Shown: positions 55,551 to 58,239 of the stretch, in pieces | Layout of the letters: every line of letters begins with the position of its first letter | How positions within the stretch are numbered: the first letter of the stretch is position 1 | DNA from: Trichomonas tenax | Lineage: Eukaryota > Parabasalia > Trichomonadida > Trichomonadidae | Direction: 5' to 3' | Assembly: GCA_023091735.1 (NCBI GenBank) | Contig: JALKBU010000230.1 | Span: 1-58,239, forward strand | Length of the DNA stretch: 58,239 nt | The notes under the pieces: generated by a model | Databases searched by the model: none | The model's input: only the letters and a program-made list of their open reading frames with translations | Told to the model about the DNA's origin: nothing | Made by a program: the position numbers and the translations under genes

Positions 55551-58239
55551 ATGGACACTAATGTTTTAGCAGATGATACCTTATCTTATATTAAAAGAGA
55601 GATATCAAACATAGAAACATTCATTAGTGGCGATGATTGTGATGTTGATGAGGTAAATTCTCAAGTTAATTCATTAAACCAAATCATCGATGAAGCCATT
55701 GTTAATAGTAAAAGTGGACTTCAACAATCCACACTTAACAACTTAAAATATCAACTGAATGAAATAGTCGATACTTATTTAACAAAGCTGGAAAATTTGT
55801 TCAACAGTGAAAATAACAGTGATGATGAAGCATCATCAAAATATTCTTCATCAGATTCAGATAACAGTTCAAGTGAATCATCATCTAGCGGCAAAGATGA
55901 TGCTGATGAAAACGTTGAATCTAATTTTGCAAGTAAAACCCAACCATTTATACATGATACACAAAACATGGATGACACAATATCAAATATTAAATTCCAA
56001 TTGCACGAACTTTCTAAATTGATCGATGATAATAATTTTTCAATCGATAACATGCTCACTCAAACAAATAATCTTAACGACATGCTTGATGAAGCGATAG
56101 AAACGAAGCCAGATGAAGAAATAAAAAGTGATTTAATTAATCTTCGTCATGATTTAAACATTTTGATTGATAACATGCTCACAACATATTCATCTATTTA
56201 CGAAGAAGATATGTTACTATCTCAATCAGTAGAATTACAAAATACAGACGAAAAAATAAAAACAACACAAATCGATAATAATAAAGAACAAAATTATGAT
56301 ATTGGTCATGATAATACAGCACAGGATAATATAGATTCACAACTTAATTCTCAACATACCGAACCTGGACAAATTCAAGAAATTGAAAATAAAATTGCAG
56401 AACTTGTACGCTTATTTGTTGATCCCAATTGCGATTACGAACAAATTATTCAAGATGCAGATGATTTGAATAAATTCATAGATTCATATCTACAAGATTG
56501 TCATAATGAGGAAAATGGGGAACGATTATTGTTCCTTAAAGCACAAATTAATGAAAATGTTGACAATTTCTTAAGAATAGCACAAGAAGAGGCAAGCATC
56601 ACACAATCGTCTGAATATGATGAAACTAATGAAGTATTGGCTCAAGAGCAACTCGCCTCCGAGGAGAATTCCGCTGACGGGCAGTTTGCAGTCGAATCAT
56701 CACAAGCTGCCGAGGAAGCCGATCATGCTATTTCCGACGAACAGCGTGCCGAGGAGTACGTCAAGAGCGAATCCGAAGATGTTCCAGTCGAGGCCGTCAC
56801 ACGTGAAATTCCATTCTCATCCTTATCCTCATCATCATCTTCATTATCGTCAGATAATGAAGAAATTGGTATATGTGATTCATCTCACAATACTATTGAT
56901 ACTTTCCCCTCAATTAAGATTCAATCTGATATCAAGTCTTTTCTTTATACACTCAGTGATCCAAATTCATCTTTTTCTGATATTAATAATGAAATTAACA
57001 ATATTTCCGATTCAATTAACTCCCAAGTTATTCAATCTGGTGATCCAACTCTCCAAAATGATCTTTTTCACATTAACGAAAATCTCAATGATATCTTTAA
57101 TAATTTCATAGAAGAACATACCAATATTTATCAAGCTGAAGACCAAGAAGAAATTACCAAACAACAAATTGCAGATGAAGAGGAATCAATTCTTGAACGA
57201 ATCGGTCAAGAAAATCTCAATAACGATAAAATCACTCATCAATCTATTCTTGATGAAATTCGATCAGATTCTAATATTGTTAATCCAAACGATCAAGAAG
57301 ATTTGGGCGAAGTCACTACACGTTATATATCATTTGGAGAAGAAGAAGCATGTGAAACAGTTTCTCATGATATCATTCTCGACGAAGAAATTTCTGAAGC
57401 TAATCAATTTGTTTCTTCAGGGCAAGAGCCAGTGGAAGAAAAGATAGACATTGATTCATTCTTTGCCGATCCATCTAACTTCGTTGATGTTCCATTGACG
57501 ATTGATCTCGAAGCCGAGACACCGCAAAGCAGAGAAATCGATTCGATTTTTAATGCCATCGCTGAAGACTACGCAGAATATGCTGCTGCAGAATGTGCTG
57601 CTCACGAAGCCGCCAAGAATGCCGAAGAAGAAAGACTCGCTGCTGAAGCTGCACAGAATGCCGAAGAAGAAAGACTCGCTGCTGAAGCTGCACAGAATGC
57701 CGAAGAAGAAAGACTCGCTGCTGAAGCCGCCAAGAATGCCGAAGAAGAAAGACTCGCTGCTGAAGCTGCACAGAATGCCGAAGAAGAAAGACTCGCTGCC
57801 GAAGCCGCCAAGAATGCCGAAGAAGAAAGACTCGCTGCCGAAGCTGCACAGAATGCCGAAGAAGAAAGACTCGCTGCTGAAGCTGCACAGAATGCCGAAG
57901 AAGAAAGACTCGCTGCCGAAGCCGCCAAGAATGCCGAAGAAGAAAGACTCGCTGCTGAAGCTGCACAGAATGCCGAAGAAGAAAGACTCGCTGCTGAAGC
58001 CGCCAAGAATGCCGAAGAAGAAAGACTCGCTGCCGAAGCTGCACAGAATGCCGAAGAAGAAAAACTCGCTGCCGAAGCCGCCAAGAATGCTGAAGAAGAA
58101 AGACTCGCTGCTGAAGCCGCCAAGAATGCCGAAGAAGAAAGACTCGCTGCCGAAGCCGCCAAGAATGCCGAAGAAGAAAGACTCGCTGCCGAAGCCGCCA
58201 AGAATGCCGAAGAAGAAAGACTCGCTGCCGAAGCCGCCA
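55551..58239 (+). CDS. Large acidic repeat protein, 3' end beyond the window
   Basis: One open frame from ATG 55551 to the window edge, at least 896 codons, no stop. Residues 1-527 hold four copies of an about 73-residue helical unit (about 9-82, 142-216, 276-345, 454-526), each with two L-N-x-x-[IVL]-D motifs. They are joined by Ser/Asp/Glu-rich linkers such as SSSDSDNSSSESSSSGKDDA. Residues about 360-420 use GC-rich codons unlike the flanks. After a further acidic stretch the sequence becomes a 13-residue tandem repeat (EAA[KQ]NAEEERLAA) from 57606, predicted as one long charged helix. No signal peptide. Not recognised; a scaffold or cytoskeletal role is only a guess. Start supported by the TCACA box 3 nt upstream. 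Confidence 0.85.
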   Translation, partial: MDTNVLADDTLSYIKREISNIETFISGDDCDVDEVNSQVNSLNQIIDEAIVNSKSGLQQSTLNNLKYQLNEIVDTYLTKLENLFNSENNSDDEASSKYSSSDSDNSSSESSSSGKDDADENVESNFASKTQPFIHDTQNMDDTISNIKFQLHELSKLIDDNNFSIDNMLTQTNNLNDMLDEAIETKPDEEIKSDLINLRHDLNILIDNMLTTYSSIYEEDMLLSQSVELQNTDEKIKTTQIDNNKEQNYDIGHDNTAQDNIDSQLNSQHTEPGQIQEIENKIAELVRLFVDPNCDYEQIIQDADDLNKFIDSYLQDCHNEENGERLLFLKAQINENVDNFLRIAQEEASITQSSEYDETNEVLAQEQLASEENSADGQFAVESSQAAEEADHAISDEQRAEEYVKSESEDVPVEAVTREIPFSSLSSSSSSLSSDNEEIGICDSSHNTIDTFPSIKIQSDIKSFLYTLSDPNSSFSDINNEINNISDSINSQVIQSGDPTLQNDLFHINENLNDIFNNFIEEHTNIYQAEDQEEITKQQIADEEESILERIGQENLNNDKITHQSILDEIRSDSNIVNPNDQEDLGEVTTRYISFGEEEACETVSHDIILDEEISEANQFVSSGQEPVEEKIDIDSFFADPSNFVDVPLTIDLEAETPQSREIDSIFNAIAEDYAEYAAAECAAHEAAKNAEEERLAAEAAQNAEEERLAAEAAQNAEEERLAAEAAKNAEEERLAAEAAQNAEEERLAAEAAKNAEEERLAAEAAQNAEEERLAAEAAQNAEEERLAAEAAKNAEEERLAAEAAQNAEEERLAAEAAKNAEEERLAAEAAQNAEEEKLAAEAAKNAEEERLAAEAAKNAEEERLAAEAAKNAEEERLAAEAAKNAEEERLAAEAA
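55575..57128 (+). repeat. Four diverged copies of an about 73-residue protein repeat
   Basis: Copies at about 55575-55796, 55974-56198, 56376-56585 and 56910-57128. In every copy a leading Ile (residues 14, 147, 278, 457) lies 28 residues before the first LN motif (residue 42, 175, 306, 485), which lies 27 residues before the second (69, 202, 333, 512). First motifs: LNQIIDEAI, LNDMLDEAI, LNKFIDSYL, ISDSINSQV. Second motifs: LNEIVDTYL, LNILIDNML, INENVDNFL, LNDIFNNFI. Confidence 0.85.
57606..58239 (+). repeat. 39-nt tandem repeat array, 16.3 copies, continuing past the edge
   Basis: Each unit encodes EAA[K/Q]NAEEERLAA. Copies differ mainly at K/Q (gccgccaag versus gctgcacag) and at GCT/GCC synonyms; copy 12 has a Lys for Arg change. 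K/Q order is KQQKQ KQQKQ KQ KKKK K (last copy partial). Not a CRISPR: no spacers, and the reading frame runs through. Confidence 0.95.

Noticed and set aside
57550..58201. Two long antisense open frames (Ser/Ala-rich and Arg/Leu-rich) over the 39-nt array
   Set aside because: They are simple by-products of the repeat; the plus-strand frame continues for 896 codons with an initiator and ATG.
57606..58239. CRISPR-like array
   Set aside because: Units are contiguous without spacers and encode protein in one frame; the context is eukaryotic.

Overview
The window reads as nuclear DNA of a trichomonad parabasalid, most probably Trichomonas vaginalis. The species is inferred, not tested. Supporting points are compact, almost intron-less genes in AT-rich DNA; start codons 4-40 nt downstream of TCAYW initiator-like boxes; a two-repeat Myb protein of trichomonad type; several Rab GTPases; a bacterial-type carbamate kinase; a hybrid-cluster protein with a hydrogenosome-style ML-Ser presequence; and a flagellar protein (CFAP299). 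The standard genetic code fits. Where an open frame begins at GTG or TTG, I moved the start to the ATG next to the initiator box.

Layout. 1-5.3 kb is a gene graveyard: a shattered leucine-rich-repeat pseudogene, a 1.25 kb element with 100 bp inverted repeats and a frameshifted acidic gene tail. 5.3-16.9 kb holds a TAF2-like protein, two Rabs, a Myb protein, a coiled-coil protein and a MOB1 homologue that carries a 25-nt intron. 17.5-20.6 kb has another pseudogene, a secreted protein with three twin-CX3C modules, and a steroid 5-alpha-reductase-like enzyme. 20.8-28.5 kb is one giant BEACH-WD40 gene. 29-45 kb is dense: coiled-coil proteins, RRP36, a GT8 glycosyltransferase, carbamate kinase, a Rab5-like GTPase, a tetraspanin-like protein, a beta-helix membrane protein, CFAP299 and two divergent helical-repeat proteins. 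45.4-52 kb has an importin-beta-type karyopherin, a papain-family protease and the hybrid-cluster protein. 52-54.26 kb looks empty. 54,268-55,343 is a 1,076-bp foldback-type element with an 8-bp target duplication. The window ends inside a long acidic protein open to the edge.

There is no operon logic; neighbours are unrelated in function, as usual for protists. Themes are membrane traffic (three Rabs, BEACH, tetraspanin), transcription (TAF2, Myb), cytoskeleton and flagellum (CFAP299, MOB1, coiled-coil proteins) and anaerobic metabolism (carbamate kinase, hybrid-cluster protein). Carbamate kinase, the hybrid-cluster protein and the protease core use far more C-ending codons than the rest, which suggests high expression.

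The most original observations are: (1) the 25-nt intron in MOB1; (2) four copies of an about 73-residue repeat with exactly conserved 28- and 27-residue spacings in the protein at the right edge; (3) the multi-hairpin element at 54.3-55.3 kb; (4) the secreted triple twin-CX3C protein.
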